Of a stretch of DNA of 64,000 nucleotides, positions 51,751-61,116 are shown piece by piece (positions within the stretch are counted from its first letter, which is position 1; every line of letters starts with the position of its first letter). Below the pieces are notes generated by a model. That model did no database searches, had not been told where the DNA came from, and was given only the letters and a program-made list of their open reading frames with translations. A program made the translations under genes and the position numbers. Where the stretch lies: the NCBI GenBank assembly GCA_937894065.1, contig CALCST010000019.1, forward strand, positions 1 through 64,000, given 5' to 3'. This stretch comes from an uncultured Parabacteroides sp. (lineage in GTDB: Bacteria; Bacteroidota; Bacteroidia; Bacteroidales; Tannerellaceae).

Positions 51751-54700
51751 TTACAATGTTATGTTCAACGCAAACGTAAATGTTCTTGAAGGCAAGTAAG
51801 CATTATTACTTATACCATTGAATGCCTGAAGCGGGTTCATACCAGACTTAGATGTAAACATGAAAATATTTTCACCACTTACTGATAAACGAGCATTCTG
51901 AATAGTAAACTTGCTCAAGAATGATTTCGGAAGATTATAGCCAAGAGACAAAGACTTGATGTTGAAATAGTCCGAACTCATTAGCCAACGATCCGACTGA
52001 GCATTGAAATTAGTTTCCTGTCCGGCATCAAGACGCGGTACATCTGTAACATCACCTGGTTTCTGCCAACGGTTAAGAATGTCGGTATGCATAGCTCCAC
52101 CGAAATTGTTAACACTCATCAAACCTGCATAACTTGAATTATACATTTTACCACCAAGCTGATAAGAGAATACTGCAGCAAACTCGAATGCTTTGAAACG
52201 AAGAGTTGTATTTATACCACCATATACCTTTGGAATGGCACTTCCGGCATAATGATACTGAGCCAATGCCTGATCAGTTGTCAGACGTTTTCCGTCTCTT
52301 TCGAAACAAGTCTCATCATTCCATTTAATATTAGGATCATTGTCGGCAAATGTATATAGAACAGAACCTGTCTGTGGATCTACACCAACATAATCCTTAA
52401 GCCAGAACTCATATATTGAGTGTCCAACCTCAAGTTTCTTAGTTCCGTCGATAATAGATTCACTTGGCAAACTCTTGATTGTATTTTTTAGGAAGGTTGC
52501 ATTGGCTCCAACATTCCATGTCCAATTATCATTTTTAAGAATTCTATAATCCAATGCTATTTCAACACCAGAGTTACTAACCTTTCCGATATTCTTCCAA
52601 ATACTTGTTACACCGTTAGAAAGTGGTGTTGGCACTTCGAACAACAAATCATCAGACTGTTTGTTGAAATACTCAACAGAACCTGTCAAACGGTCAAAGA
52701 GTCCGAATTCTACAGCCACATCTGAGCTGACCTGCTTTTCCCAAACCAAATCAGGATTACCAAACTTGCCAAACAAAACTCCGGCCTGTGAACCATTAGC
52801 ATAACCCAATTGATAAAGAGTATAATAAGGATAATAGTCGTTCAGGTCGCTTTCATTAAGAATAGCATCATTACCAGTCTGGCCATATGAAGCACGAAGT
52901 TTCAAACTGTTTATCCATTTTATATCCTTCATAAAATCTTCCTGATCGATTCTCCAGGATAGACCTGCAGACCAGAAATTACCCCAACGATTATCTTTTG
53001 CAAAACGAGATGAACCATCACGTCTGTATGACATAGAAAGATAATATTTGTCAGCGTAATTATAGTTTACACGAGCAAAATAACCTTCCTTACGATATTT
53101 GTCAGTATAAGAGCTGAGAGTATTAATTGTATTGAAATTATCAAACTCTAGCAAATTATCCAAAGTCTGGCCCTGACGCATACCATATGAATACTCATAC
53201 TGATATGAATAACTTTCATGACCAAGCATAGCTTCCAAATTGTGCGAGCCGAATGATTTGTTGTACTGCAACAACTGGTTGAAAGTAACAGTAGTCATTC
53301 TTGTCTGAGTCTTTGACAAACGTCCTGAACCCTGACCGTCGCCAACCAATTTATTCTCGAAGCTTGTAAATTTATAATTAGAGTTTTCCAATGAAGCATT
53401 TACTGTTGCTGTAAATCCGTCAAACAAATAGAAGTCCGCATAAGTTCGAGCATTAACAGCATCACGAGTTGAACTTCTGTCGTTAAACTCTGTTTCAGCA
53501 ACAATATGTCTTCCTGAAGAAGCACCTGCTCCACGGGTTCCCATATAGTCATAAACCTTATTTCCGTTTGAATCAAGGATATATTCACCGGTAGTCATAT
53601 CATGTTCATGAATAGGATAAACAGGACCTATATTTCTTGAAAAGAAGAATGGGTTGTTATATCCGGCACTATTATCCTGAGTATTAGCAGTAGTTGATGA
53701 AGAACGAGTTGCCGCAACATTGAATCCTGTCTTCAACCATTTTGTCGGTTTTATATTAACATTCGCGCGACCAGAGAAACGTTCGAAATCAGATTTGATA
53801 ACATAACCATTATCTTTCAAATATCCTAAAGAAACATAGCTATCACTGTTTTCAGAACTTGTGCTATATGAAACATTATATTCTCCACGATATCCAGTAC
53901 GACTGATAGCATCTTCCCAGTCAAGGTCATCACCATAAAGAAGAGTAGTTGCAGCCGGATTAAGTTGTCCGTTAGGCATTAGAATCTGGTCATTAGGTAC
54001 ACCTTTGAACGGATTATACTTAACCAAGTTGAAAGCATCTGTCACAGCCTGAGCTCCCGCAAATTCCGGAGTTTTGCCGGAAGTAATATACTGGTTATAC
54101 TTCTGTTCCCACATCAAAGGATAATAGTCCCATACATTTACACGGTCATATTCTTTAATTGCACGACCGCTAAATCCCTGACTTATATTAAGAGAGATGG
54201 AAGGTTTGCCACTTTTTCCTTTTTTTGTTGTGATAAGAATAACACCGTTTCCGGCACTCGAACCATAAAGAGAAGTTGAAGCTGCATCTTTCAACACAGT
54301 CATTGATTCGATATCTGAAGGATTGATATCTGCAATTGAACCATTATATATACTGCCATCCACAACATAAAGAGGTTCAGAAGATGCATTTACCGTACCG
54401 AAACCACGAATACGAATTTCAGGAGATTCACCAGGCTGGCCATTACTAGACATTATCTGCAAACCAGGAGCTGTTCCTTCAAGTGCCTGAGCTGCATTAT
54501 TTATAGGTCGTATATCCAAATCTTTTGCCCCTAATGAAGTTGCAGAACCAGTAAAGGATGATTTAGTTGCAGTTCCATATGCTACAACAATTACATCATC
54601 AAGTTCCTGAGCATCAGCTTTAAGTAGAACTCGCATATTAGATTTGACAGCAATGTCCTGTGTCTGCATACCGACATAAGATATTTGCAGCTGCGCATTC

Positions 54701-54900
54701 TTGTCCACATCAAGGGTGAATGCACCATCCAAATCTGTTACAGTTCCTATAGTCGTACCTTTAACAACTACTGAAGCTCCAATTACCGGAAGGCCATCTT
54801 CTTCACTAACCACAACTCCGGTCACTTTCATCTGCTGTGCCACAATGCACTGCATTCCCAAAAGGGATGAGAGTAATACTAGGGGTAATTTGTGTTTCAT
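51751..54900 (-). CDS. SusC/RagA-type TonB-dependent transporter, pair 4
   Basis: This 1049-residue TonB-dependent barrel begins with a signal peptide (MKHKLPLVLLSSLLGMQCIVA) and a carboxypeptidase-D-like domain (LPVIGASVVVKGTTIGT). ELDDVIVVAYGTATKSSFTGSA follows, then the plug (PLYVVDGSIYNG, TVLKDAASTSLYGSSAGNGVI) and the barrel ending FTFALNITL. The N-terminal domain is closest to pair 1, whereas the plug and barrel are closest to pair 3. The gene lies downstream of a 658-bp intergenic region. No clear -7 box was found close to its start. Confidence 0.93.
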   Translation of the reverse strand: MKHKLPLVLLSSLLGMQCIVAQQMKVTGVVVSEEDGLPVIGASVVVKGTTIGTVTDLDGAFTLDVDKNAQLQISYVGMQTQDIAVKSNMRVLLKADAQELDDVIVVAYGTATKSSFTGSATSLGAKDLDIRPINNAAQALEGTAPGLQIMSSNGQPGESPEIRIRGFGTVNASSEPLYVVDGSIYNGSIADINPSDIESMTVLKDAASTSLYGSSAGNGVILITTKKGKSGKPSISLNISQGFSGRAIKEYDRVNVWDYYPLMWEQKYNQYITSGKTPEFAGAQAVTDAFNLVKYNPFKGVPNDQILMPNGQLNPAATTLLYGDDLDWEDAISRTGYRGEYNVSYSTSSENSDSYVSLGYLKDNGYVIKSDFERFSGRANVNIKPTKWLKTGFNVAATRSSSTTANTQDNSAGYNNPFFFSRNIGPVYPIHEHDMTTGEYILDSNGNKVYDYMGTRGAGASSGRHIVAETEFNDRSSTRDAVNARTYADFYLFDGFTATVNASLENSNYKFTSFENKLVGDGQGSGRLSKTQTRMTTVTFNQLLQYNKSFGSHNLEAMLGHESYSYQYEYSYGMRQGQTLDNLLEFDNFNTINTLSSYTDKYRKEGYFARVNYNYADKYYLSMSYRRDGSSRFAKDNRWGNFWSAGLSWRIDQEDFMKDIKWINSLKLRASYGQTGNDAILNESDLNDYYPYYTLYQLGYANGSQAGVLFGKFGNPDLVWEKQVSSDVAVEFGLFDRLTGSVEYFNKQSDDLLFEVPTPLSNGVTSIWKNIGKVSNSGVEIALDYRILKNDNWTWNVGANATFLKNTIKSLPSESIIDGTKKLEVGHSIYEFWLKDYVGVDPQTGSVLYTFADNDPNIKWNDETCFERDGKRLTTDQALAQYHYAGSAIPKVYGGINTTLRFKAFEFAAVFSYQLGGKMYNSSYAGLMSVNNFGGAMHTDILNRWQKPGDVTDVPRLDAGQETNFNAQSDRWLMSSDYFNIKSLSLGYNLPKSFLSKFTIQNARLSVSGENIFMFTSKSGMNPLQAFNGISNNAYLPSRTFTFALNITL

Positions 54901-55255
54901 AAACTCACTCTTCTTTTTTAACTGTTAAACACATATTATCTTTTTCCCAAACGGCAGGGATTTATTTTTCTCTGTTTTTATATTTATACCCTCATTTTAT
55001 ATAATAATTTGTTATCAAATAAAATTTCAAGGGATAATTTCAGGTAACAAAGCTCAAATTATTGATGTTCGCAAGATAATTATTTCTATTAATATTACAA
55101 ATCAAAATATCAAAATATATTCAATTTTAACATTTTCGGTTCAAATAGTCATAATAAAACGCCATAAATACACTTATAGAAGGTAATATTGTAAACATTT
55201 GCCATAACCATACAAATAAACAGATAATATATATATGTAATTTAAACACAATTAT

Positions 55256-55387
55256 AGTACGAATACCGTTTAATTTGCTTCCGTATGTAAGCACAATTAC
55301 TTTCGGAACAAAATTCAAATACTTCCGTATATATTTTGAATTACATTCGGATATATTTTCAACAATAATTGGATATAGGTTATCGTA
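55256..55387. repeat. 22-bp periodic array, five clear units (CTTCCGTATATA box)
   Basis: Twelve-base boxes start at 55278 (CTTCCGTATGTA), 55300 (CTTTCGGAACAA), 55322 (CTTCCGTATATA), 55344 (CATTCGGATATA) and 55366 (TAATTGGATATA), each 22 bp apart. A weak copy lies at 55256 (AGTACGAATACC). The box is the reverse complement of that at 87-196. The array is about 150 bp upstream of the DUF1573 -7 box. Confidence 0.82.
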
Positions 55388-55500
55388 ACAAAATCAAAAA
55401 CAAATTATTTATTTTGCTCTCAGATTGCCTTTCCGTATATTTGTTGACACTAATATAGGATGCGTTCAGGTATAACCAAATAAGAAAACGATGTTTTCTA

Positions 55501-55532
55501 TTTGTCTCTACACTCACCTTTCACTATATTTG
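55501..55532 (+). promoter_or_regulatory. Promoter of the DUF1573-meaB unit
   Basis: TTTG at 55501-55504 and TATATTTG at 55525-55532 are 20 bp apart, a complete match to the Bacteroidetes consensus, 26 bp before the ATG at 55559. Its position rules out the longer frame that opens at 55502. Confidence 0.75.
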
Positions 55533-55558
55533 CGAGACGAACTAAAAAATATATAGAA

Positions 55559-55945
55559 ATGAAACAAGTTATTTTTATTCTAATGGCAATGCTGATGACA
55601 ATAGGTGTTGTTTCAGCACAGACAAACAAACAAGCTGTTATATCAGTAAAAGAAAACATATACGATTTTGGAACAATAAAAGAAGATGGAGGTAATGTTT
55701 CGCATACCTTTACAGTAAGCAATGAAGGTGCTGCCCCATTAGTTATTACACGTGTTATTGCTTCGTGCGGATGTACTACACCGGAATGGACAAAAGAGCC
55801 TATCGCTCCAGGTAAAAAAGGAGAAGTAAAAGTTACTTTCAATCCAAAAGGCCGCCCTGGAATGTTTGCAAAAACTATTTCTGTATATAGTAATGGTAAA
55901 AAAGGAAGCTATATATTAACTATCAGAGGTAAAGTTGAAAATTAA
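55559..55945 (+). CDS. DUF1573 single-domain exported protein
   Basis: The ATG at 55559 gives 128 residues with a signal peptide (MKQVIFILMAMLMTIGVVSA). The mature part is one DUF1573 domain, an immunoglobulin-like fold: YDFGTIKEDGG, NEGAAPLVITRVIASCGCTTPEW, PIAPGKKGEVKVTFNPKGRPG. The SCGCT pair of cysteines is conserved in the family. The function of DUF1573 proteins is unknown; they are common in Bacteroidetes and probably periplasmic or surface-exposed. The next gene begins with a close copy of the same domain. Confidence 0.88.
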   Translation: MKQVIFILMAMLMTIGVVSAQTNKQAVISVKENIYDFGTIKEDGGNVSHTFTVSNEGAAPLVITRVIASCGCTTPEWTKEPIAPGKKGEVKVTFNPKGRPGMFAKTISVYSNGKKGSYILTIRGKVEN

Positions 55946-55962
55946 GTTTTCAGTAACAAATC

Positions 55963-57075
55963 ATGTTGATGACTTTCAGACTAAAAACTGTTATATTGGT
56001 TTGTGTTATGGCTGTATGTACAGTATCAGCAGCCATAGCACAAGGCATTGCCAAAATAAGTCCGGACAAACAAGTATTCAATTTCGGGACTATTGCTGAA
56101 GAAAAAGGTCCCGCTAGTCACGAATTTATTATCACAAACACAGGAGACGCACCTCTTGTTATAAACAGAATTACTGCATCATGCGGTTGCACAAGACCAT
56201 CATGGGACAAATCCCCAATTGCTCCGGGGAAGTCAACATCCATCAAAATCACCTATAATCCTCAAGGAAGACCTGGACCATTTTATAAAACAATCACTAT
56301 AATTTCAAATAGTGACAAGAAAAGGTTTAATCTGGCTATAAAAGGAAATGTAACACCTAAGCCCAAAGAACCTAAATACGAGTATCTCTACAGTATTGGA
56401 GACTTAAAGTTGCATAAAACCAATGTTTTGTTCAGTAAAATAATCAGAACTGAAACAAAAGGAGAGAAAATACATATCAAGAATACAGGTAAGACATCTG
56501 CTGTTGTACATATCGGAAAACATCCGCATTATCTGACAATAAACAGCAGACCGGATACTATTCTACCTGGTAAGACTGGAGAAATTACGCTACTATTTGA
56601 TGCTATGGCTGCAAAGCATAAAGGTAGAAAATATTGCGAAATTCCAGTTGAAGTATCTATGGCAGGACGAAAATCCGCAAGTGGAATTATTAATGTAGCT
56701 GCAAATATTATTGATGATTTCAGTAAACTGACTTCGGAAGAAAGAAAGAATGCTCCGGTTGCCAAACTTTCCGGCAGTATTTTGGATTTCGGTGAAATTA
56801 AAGGTGAAACAAAATCTGTATACGGAACTGTGGAACTAACCAACAGTGGCAAACAGAATTTACATATTTACAGTGTAAGCTCAGAAAATGATTTAATAAA
56901 AATATCTGGCGGCAAGAAAACAATCAAGCCAGGAAAAACTGTTATTTATAAAATAAAGGTAAAATCAAAAGATATGCCAGAGAAGTTTAATGCTTCAATA
57001 AATTGGGTTTGCGATTCACCGGATAATCCAGTTATTACATTAAAGGTTCTGGCTAAGAAAAAGGTAGAAAAATAA
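55963..57075 (+). CDS. DUF1573 multi-domain exported protein
   Basis: This 370-residue exported protein has a signal peptide (about 1-26; a start at the third codon Met is also possible). Its first domain (about 30-125) carries FNFGTIAEEKGPASHEF, ITASCGCTRPSW and YNPQGRPGPF, closely matching the 128-residue protein encoded 18 bp upstream. A second Ig-like segment (about 130-250) and a third (about 265-368, with LDFGEIKGETKSVYG) are more diverged and lack the SCGC pair. Tandem duplication followed by domain growth is the simplest history. It is 25 bp before meaB, probably co-transcribed. Confidence 0.85.
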   Translation: MLMTFRLKTVILVCVMAVCTVSAAIAQGIAKISPDKQVFNFGTIAEEKGPASHEFIITNTGDAPLVINRITASCGCTRPSWDKSPIAPGKSTSIKITYNPQGRPGPFYKTITIISNSDKKRFNLAIKGNVTPKPKEPKYEYLYSIGDLKLHKTNVLFSKIIRTETKGEKIHIKNTGKTSAVVHIGKHPHYLTINSRPDTILPGKTGEITLLFDAMAAKHKGRKYCEIPVEVSMAGRKSASGIINVAANIIDDFSKLTSEERKNAPVAKLSGSILDFGEIKGETKSVYGTVELTNSGKQNLHIYSVSSENDLIKISGGKKTIKPGKTVIYKIKVKSKDMPEKFNASINWVCDSPDNPVITLKVLAKKKVEK

Positions 57076-57100
57076 GTATAACTTTATAACAAATACAACT

Positions 57101-58195
57101 ATGGAACATCCAGAAAATGACGATTTATATAAAGGGTTAAAAGTGAACAAAGGCGTAACTGATGTGCCTACTGTTAATCCATATATGAAAAAGCGAGTTC
57201 AAAGACGTCAATATACTACTTCTGAATTTGTTGAAGGTATTCTAAAAGGTAATATAACTATTCTCAGCCAGGCTGTAACATTAGTTGAAAGTTCAAAACA
57301 TGAACATCAACAGGTTGCCCAGGAAATTATAGAAAAATGTTTGCCTCATGCTGGAAAATCTGTAAGAATTGGTATTACAGGTGTACCTGGAGCTGGGAAG
57401 AGTACTTCTATCGATTCATTTGGTATGCATCTGATAAAAGAAGGACGAAAACTTGCGGTATTGGCTATTGACCCTAGTAGTGAACGTTCAAAGGGAAGTA
57501 TTCTTGGAGACAAAACTCGTATGGAATTATTGTCAAGAGAGAAAAATGCATTCATTCGCCCTTCTCCATCAGCAGGCTCACTTGGTGGTGTAGCACGTAA
57601 AACCAGAGAAACAATTGTGCTTTGCGAGGCTGCAGGATTCGACACTGTCTTTGTTGAAACTGTAGGTGTAGGACAAAGTGAAACAGCTGTTCATTCAATG
57701 GTGGACTTCTTCCTATTGATTCAGCTTGCTGGTACTGGAGATGAATTACAAGGTATCAAACGCGGAATTATGGAGATGGCTGATGGTATTATCATAAATA
57801 AAGCAGACGGAGATAATGTGGATAAAGCCAAACTTGCTGCAGCCCAGTTCCGCAACGCTCTTCATCTGTTTCCACCTACCGAATCTGGCTGGTTCCCTAA
57901 AGTTCTAACATATTCCGGATATTACAACCTTGGTATAAAGGAAATTTGGGATATGGTGGGTGAATATATGGAATTCACTAAGAAAAACGGATATTTCGAA
58001 CATAAGAGAAACGAGCAGGCTAAATATTGGATGTATGAAAGTATAAATGATACATTGCGCGATACATTCTATCATAATCCTGCAGTTGAGGAAATGTTAT
58101 CATATACAGAAAAACAAGTTTTGCACAATGAAATCAGCTCATTTGTTGCAGCTAAGAGAATGATGGATTTGTTCCTTGCAAATATTAGAAAATAA
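57101..58195 (+). CDS. meaB: Methylmalonyl-CoA mutase-associated GTPase MeaB
   Basis: MeaB (364 residues) is a G3E-family GTPase that loads and protects the cobalamin cofactor of methylmalonyl-CoA mutase. The P-loop GVPGAGKST lies near residues 97-105, LAIDPSSERSKGSILGDKTRM around 122-142, ETVGVGQSE around 186-194 and the NKAD guanine motif around 226-229. The mutase genes are not in the window. It supports succinate-to-propionate metabolism. It is the third gene of the DUF1573 unit; a functional link with the exported DUF1573 proteins is not apparent. Confidence 0.95.
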   Translation: MEHPENDDLYKGLKVNKGVTDVPTVNPYMKKRVQRRQYTTSEFVEGILKGNITILSQAVTLVESSKHEHQQVAQEIIEKCLPHAGKSVRIGITGVPGAGKSTSIDSFGMHLIKEGRKLAVLAIDPSSERSKGSILGDKTRMELLSREKNAFIRPSPSAGSLGGVARKTRETIVLCEAAGFDTVFVETVGVGQSETAVHSMVDFFLLIQLAGTGDELQGIKRGIMEMADGIIINKADGDNVDKAKLAAAQFRNALHLFPPTESGWFPKVLTYSGYYNLGIKEIWDMVGEYMEFTKKNGYFEHKRNEQAKYWMYESINDTLRDTFYHNPAVEEMLSYTEKQVLHNEISSFVAAKRMMDLFLANIRK

Positions 58196-58204
58196 TAACT
58201 GACT

Positions 58205-58252
58205 AAGGTTTCGCAAGTTGATAAACTAAAACTTGCGAAACCTTAATTTTTT
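58205..58252. terminator. Terminator between meaB and the SIMPL gene
   Basis: AAGGTTTCGCAAGTT (58205-58219) pairs with AACTTGCGAAACCTT (58230-58244), followed by AATTTTTT. It may serve both convergent genes. Confidence 0.9.
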
Positions 58253-58256
58253 ATGC

Positions 58257-58958
58257 TTAATCTTCCAACGCGTAGTTAACAGTCGTTACTACTCTCACTC
58301 GTTTCAGATATGGAGTTGTTGCATCTTCATCAACAATAGAAAACTGCCCTTGATTAGCCTGCATTATCTTTCCTAGTTTACTGTCTGAATCCTTAGCAAA
58401 TTTTTCAGCTGCCTGACGGGCATTTTTAGTAGCTTCTTCGATCATCTGAGGTTTAATATCATTAAGACTTGTATATTCATAACGGACCACATGCTGATAA
58501 TCTCCGCTTACTATAGCTATACCTTTTTTCAGGAATTCACCTTGCTCGGTAATTAACTTACGGACAACATCTACTTTTGAAGAAGTTACAGTTACTATTG
58601 TTGTAACATTATAACGGTATTGTGAAGGAGTACTAGAATATCGTTCGGCCTTCATATCAATGATTTCAGGAGCATTCAAATTTATTTCTGAATCTTCTAT
58701 ACCTTTACTTTTCAGATATTCTACTATAATTTCATTAGAGTTCTTTATATCATTATATAAAGCCGACAAATCATTTCCAATATTCTTATAAACCAGCGGC
58801 CAAGTAACTTTATCCGCAGTTACAACCTTTTCAGAAAGTCCTTTAACATTTACTGTTCTATTTTTATCAGCAAAAGAACTTAAACCTTTATCTACAAAAT
58901 AGCCAGAAGCAACTATACCCAAAGCTATAATAAATGACTCTTTAATAAAATTTGCCAT
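58257..58958 (-). CDS. SIMPL domain-containing protein
   Basis: This 233-residue protein has an N-terminal hydrophobic segment (about 7-25), an anchor or uncleaved signal, followed by a SIMPL/DUF541 domain: RTVNVKGLSEKVV, then YRYNVTTIVTVTSSKVD and EEATKNARQAAEKFAKDSDSKLG, the helix that defines the family. These proteins are periplasmic or envelope-associated with poorly known roles. It is a single gene, convergent with meaB. Confidence 0.88.
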   Translation of the reverse strand: MANFIKESFIIALGIVASGYFVDKGLSSFADKNRTVNVKGLSEKVVTADKVTWPLVYKNIGNDLSALYNDIKNSNEIIVEYLKSKGIEDSEINLNAPEIIDMKAERYSSTPSQYRYNVTTIVTVTSSKVDVVRKLITEQGEFLKKGIAIVSGDYQHVVRYEYTSLNDIKPQMIEEATKNARQAAEKFAKDSDSKLGKIMQANQGQFSIVDEDATTPYLKRVRVVTTVNYALED

Positions 58959-59076
58959 AGAAACACTCTCCCTTCTATTTAAGTATAAAATCTACAATTA
59001 AAAGCCTGAATAAAAAATATTTATATTCAAGTTTGATATACTAGCAATATTAGGACATTTAAATATATAAAACAAC

Positions 59077-59124
59077 AAAAGCACCAAATTTTGTATTTAG
59101 TTAATACAAAACTGGTGCTTTTTA
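59077..59124 (-). terminator. Terminator of pfkA
   Basis: AAAAGCACCA (59077-59086) pairs with TGGTGCTTTT (59113-59122), and inner TTTTGTATT pairs with AATACAAAA; on the minus strand a T-rich tract follows. Confidence 0.85.
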
Positions 59125-59161
59125 TTTTTTTATTAAAGCTTATTACGCTTTCGGCAACAGA

Positions 59162-60139
59162 TTAAATTGAAGAAATACGCAAGGCATTCAACAAATCTCT
59201 GTTGATAGGTTTATCATTCTTAATGGCCTTTGAGAATGGAACATTTACAATCTGATCATTCTGAATACCAATCATCACATTACGCTGACCGTCAAGCAGA
59301 GCATCAATTGCAGCAACACCCATTCTTGTTGCTAAAATTCTGTCCTGAGCTGTAGGTGAACCACCACGCTGCAAGTGACCAAGGATTGAAACACGTACAT
59401 CAAACTGAGGATATTCATTTTTAACACGTTCAGCAACCCCCATGGCACCACCAGTAACTTCACTTTCAGCAACAAGAACAATACTACTATTCTTAGATTT
59501 TCTGAAACCAGTTTCAATCATTTCAGCCAACTGGTCTTTTTCCAATGAAATTTCAGGGATAATAGCAGCTTCAGCACCAGATGCTATAGCACCATTCAAA
59601 GCAAGGAAACCTGCGTCACGACCCATTACTTCAATAAAGAACAAACGTTCATGTGAAGTAGCAGTATCACGTATTTTATCCACACACTCCATGATTGTGT
59701 TCAAAGCTGTATCATAACCAATTGTTACATCTGTTCCATACAAATCATTATCTATTGTACCAGGAAGACCAACAATAGGCATATTGTATTCTTCTGCAAA
59801 AATACGAGCTCCAGTCAAAGAGCCATCACCACCGATAACAACCAAGGAATCTATTCCATGTTCTACAAGCTTATCGTATGCCTGTTTACGTCCTTCAGGA
59901 GTTTTAAACTCAGCACAACGAGCAGTTTTTAGAATAGTACCTCCACGCTGTATTATATTACTTACATTCTGTGTTTTAAATTCTTCAATTTCATCAGTGA
60001 TCATTCCTTTATAACCACGATAAATTCCCTTTACATGCAAACCGTTGAAAATTGCAGCACGCGTCACGGCGCGAATCGCAGCATTCATACCTGGAGCATC
60101 ACCTCCTGATGTTAAAATTCCGACACATTTAATAGCCAT
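59162..60139 (-). CDS. pfkA: ATP-dependent 6-phosphofructokinase
   Basis: This 325-residue glycolytic enzyme phosphorylates fructose-6-phosphate. GGDAPGMNAAIR lies at 12-23 and GGDGSLTGA near 103-111; the glycine in GGDGS is the ATP-type residue, where pyrophosphate-dependent enzymes have Asp. PGTIDNDLYG holds the catalytic Asp region, and EVMGRDAGFLAL and GHLQRGGSPTAQDR contact sugar phosphate and effector. The length matches bacterial PfkA. It has its own predicted promoter and lies 83 bp after ispH, on the same strand. Confidence 0.96.
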   Translation of the reverse strand: MAIKCVGILTSGGDAPGMNAAIRAVTRAAIFNGLHVKGIYRGYKGMITDEIEEFKTQNVSNIIQRGGTILKTARCAEFKTPEGRKQAYDKLVEHGIDSLVVIGGDGSLTGARIFAEEYNMPIVGLPGTIDNDLYGTDVTIGYDTALNTIMECVDKIRDTATSHERLFFIEVMGRDAGFLALNGAIASGAEAAIIPEISLEKDQLAEMIETGFRKSKNSSIVLVAESEVTGGAMGVAERVKNEYPQFDVRVSILGHLQRGGSPTAQDRILATRMGVAAIDALLDGQRNVMIGIQNDQIVNVPFSKAIKNDKPINRDLLNALRISSI

Positions 60140-60166
60140 GATACTATTTATTTAATTTAACCGCAG

Positions 60167-60174
60167 CAAAAATA
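60167..60174 (-). promoter_or_regulatory. Predicted -7 box for pfkA
   Basis: TATTTTTG on the minus strand (complement CAAAAATA), 28 bp upstream of the ATG. No -33 TTTG at the usual distance. Confidence 0.45.
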
Positions 60175-60222
60175 CGAATAATTCAAATAGATATAATCAT
60201 AATGAACAAAATTCACATAAAA

Positions 60223-61116
60223 TTAATCTTGTTGAATCTCTCCTCCGTTCAATTCTATAACCTTATTGGCAACTTTTTCCATCAGCCATTTTGGAGTAGA
60301 AGTAGCACCGCATACGCCAACAGTCTCTATATTTTGAGGCAGAGATTCCGTTATCTCACTTGCATCAGAAATAAATACACTATTCAAATTAGCCTTTCTG
60401 CACTCATCAAAAAGCATTTTTCCGTTGGAGCTTTTTTTCCCTGCAACAAAATATATCCAATCGTGAGCCTTTGCAAATTTCTGAATATTAGGTAAACGAT
60501 TTGCCACCTGACGACAAATTGTATCATAATACTTAAACGATACTTCAGGATTTATCCGTTTTTCAATTTCTGAAACGATATTACGAAATCCATCCAATGA
60601 TTTTGTTGTCTGTGAAAACAAAGCAATTGATTTAGAAAAATCAAGCTTATCCAAATCTTCTACTTTTTCTACAACAATAGCATTTCCATCAGTCTGACCT
60701 ACTAGTCCGTTGACTTCGGCATGTCCTTTTTTACCATATATAACAAGTTGCACACCTGCTGGACCAGATTCCTGATAACAACGATGTATTCTTTTCTGAA
60801 GTTGCAATACAACAGGGCAAGTTGCATCTACTATTGTAATATTATTCTTCTGAGCAGTTTCGTATGTTGACGGAGGTTCTCCATGAGCACGGAGCAAAAC
60901 TTTCTTACCTTCCAATCTGGCAAATTCATCATGTTCTATGGTGCGTAATCCCATTGATTCCAGACGTTCTACCTCAAGGCTGTTATGTACAATATCACCA
61001 AGGCAATATAGTATGTCCGTATTTTTAAGTTCACGTTCAGCACTGCTAATTGCATTTACAACACCAAAACAGAACCCCGAACCTTTGTCAATCTCTACTT
61101 TCACCTTATTAGTCAT
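60223..61116 (-). CDS. ispH: 4-hydroxy-3-methylbut-2-enyl diphosphate reductase
   Basis: IspH (297 residues) catalyses the last step of the MEP isoprenoid pathway, giving IPP and DMAPP. The three cluster cysteines lie in GSGFCFGVV (about 12-20), DATCPVV (about 96-102) and GVCGATSTP near the C-terminus. RAHGEPPS provides a substrate histidine. It overlaps the upstream cmk gene by eight bases, so the two are translated together. Confidence 0.96.
   Translation of the reverse strand: MTNKVKVEIDKGSGFCFGVVNAISSAERELKNTDILYCLGDIVHNSLEVERLESMGLRTIEHDEFARLEGKKVLLRAHGEPPSTYETAQKNNITIVDATCPVVLQLQKRIHRCYQESGPAGVQLVIYGKKGHAEVNGLVGQTDGNAIVVEKVEDLDKLDFSKSIALFSQTTKSLDGFRNIVSEIEKRINPEVSFKYYDTICRQVANRLPNIQKFAKAHDWIYFVAGKKSSNGKMLFDECRKANLNSVFISDASEITESLPQNIETVGVCGATSTPKWLMEKVANKVIELNGGEIQQD

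Larger units (their letters stand above)
54901..55558. other. Divergent intergenic region between SusC4 and the DUF1573 genes
   Basis: It contains the 22-bp array at 55278-55377, a lone TTTCCGTATATTTG at about 55431-55444, and the DUF1573 promoter at its right end. The left part is AT-rich, with no promoter box I can support for SusC4. No gene is seen. Confidence 0.65.

Noticed and set aside
57101..58195. Cobalamin riboswitch upstream of meaB
   Set aside because: Only 25 bp separate it from the preceding gene, and no B12-box-like sequence was seen in the leader of the unit.
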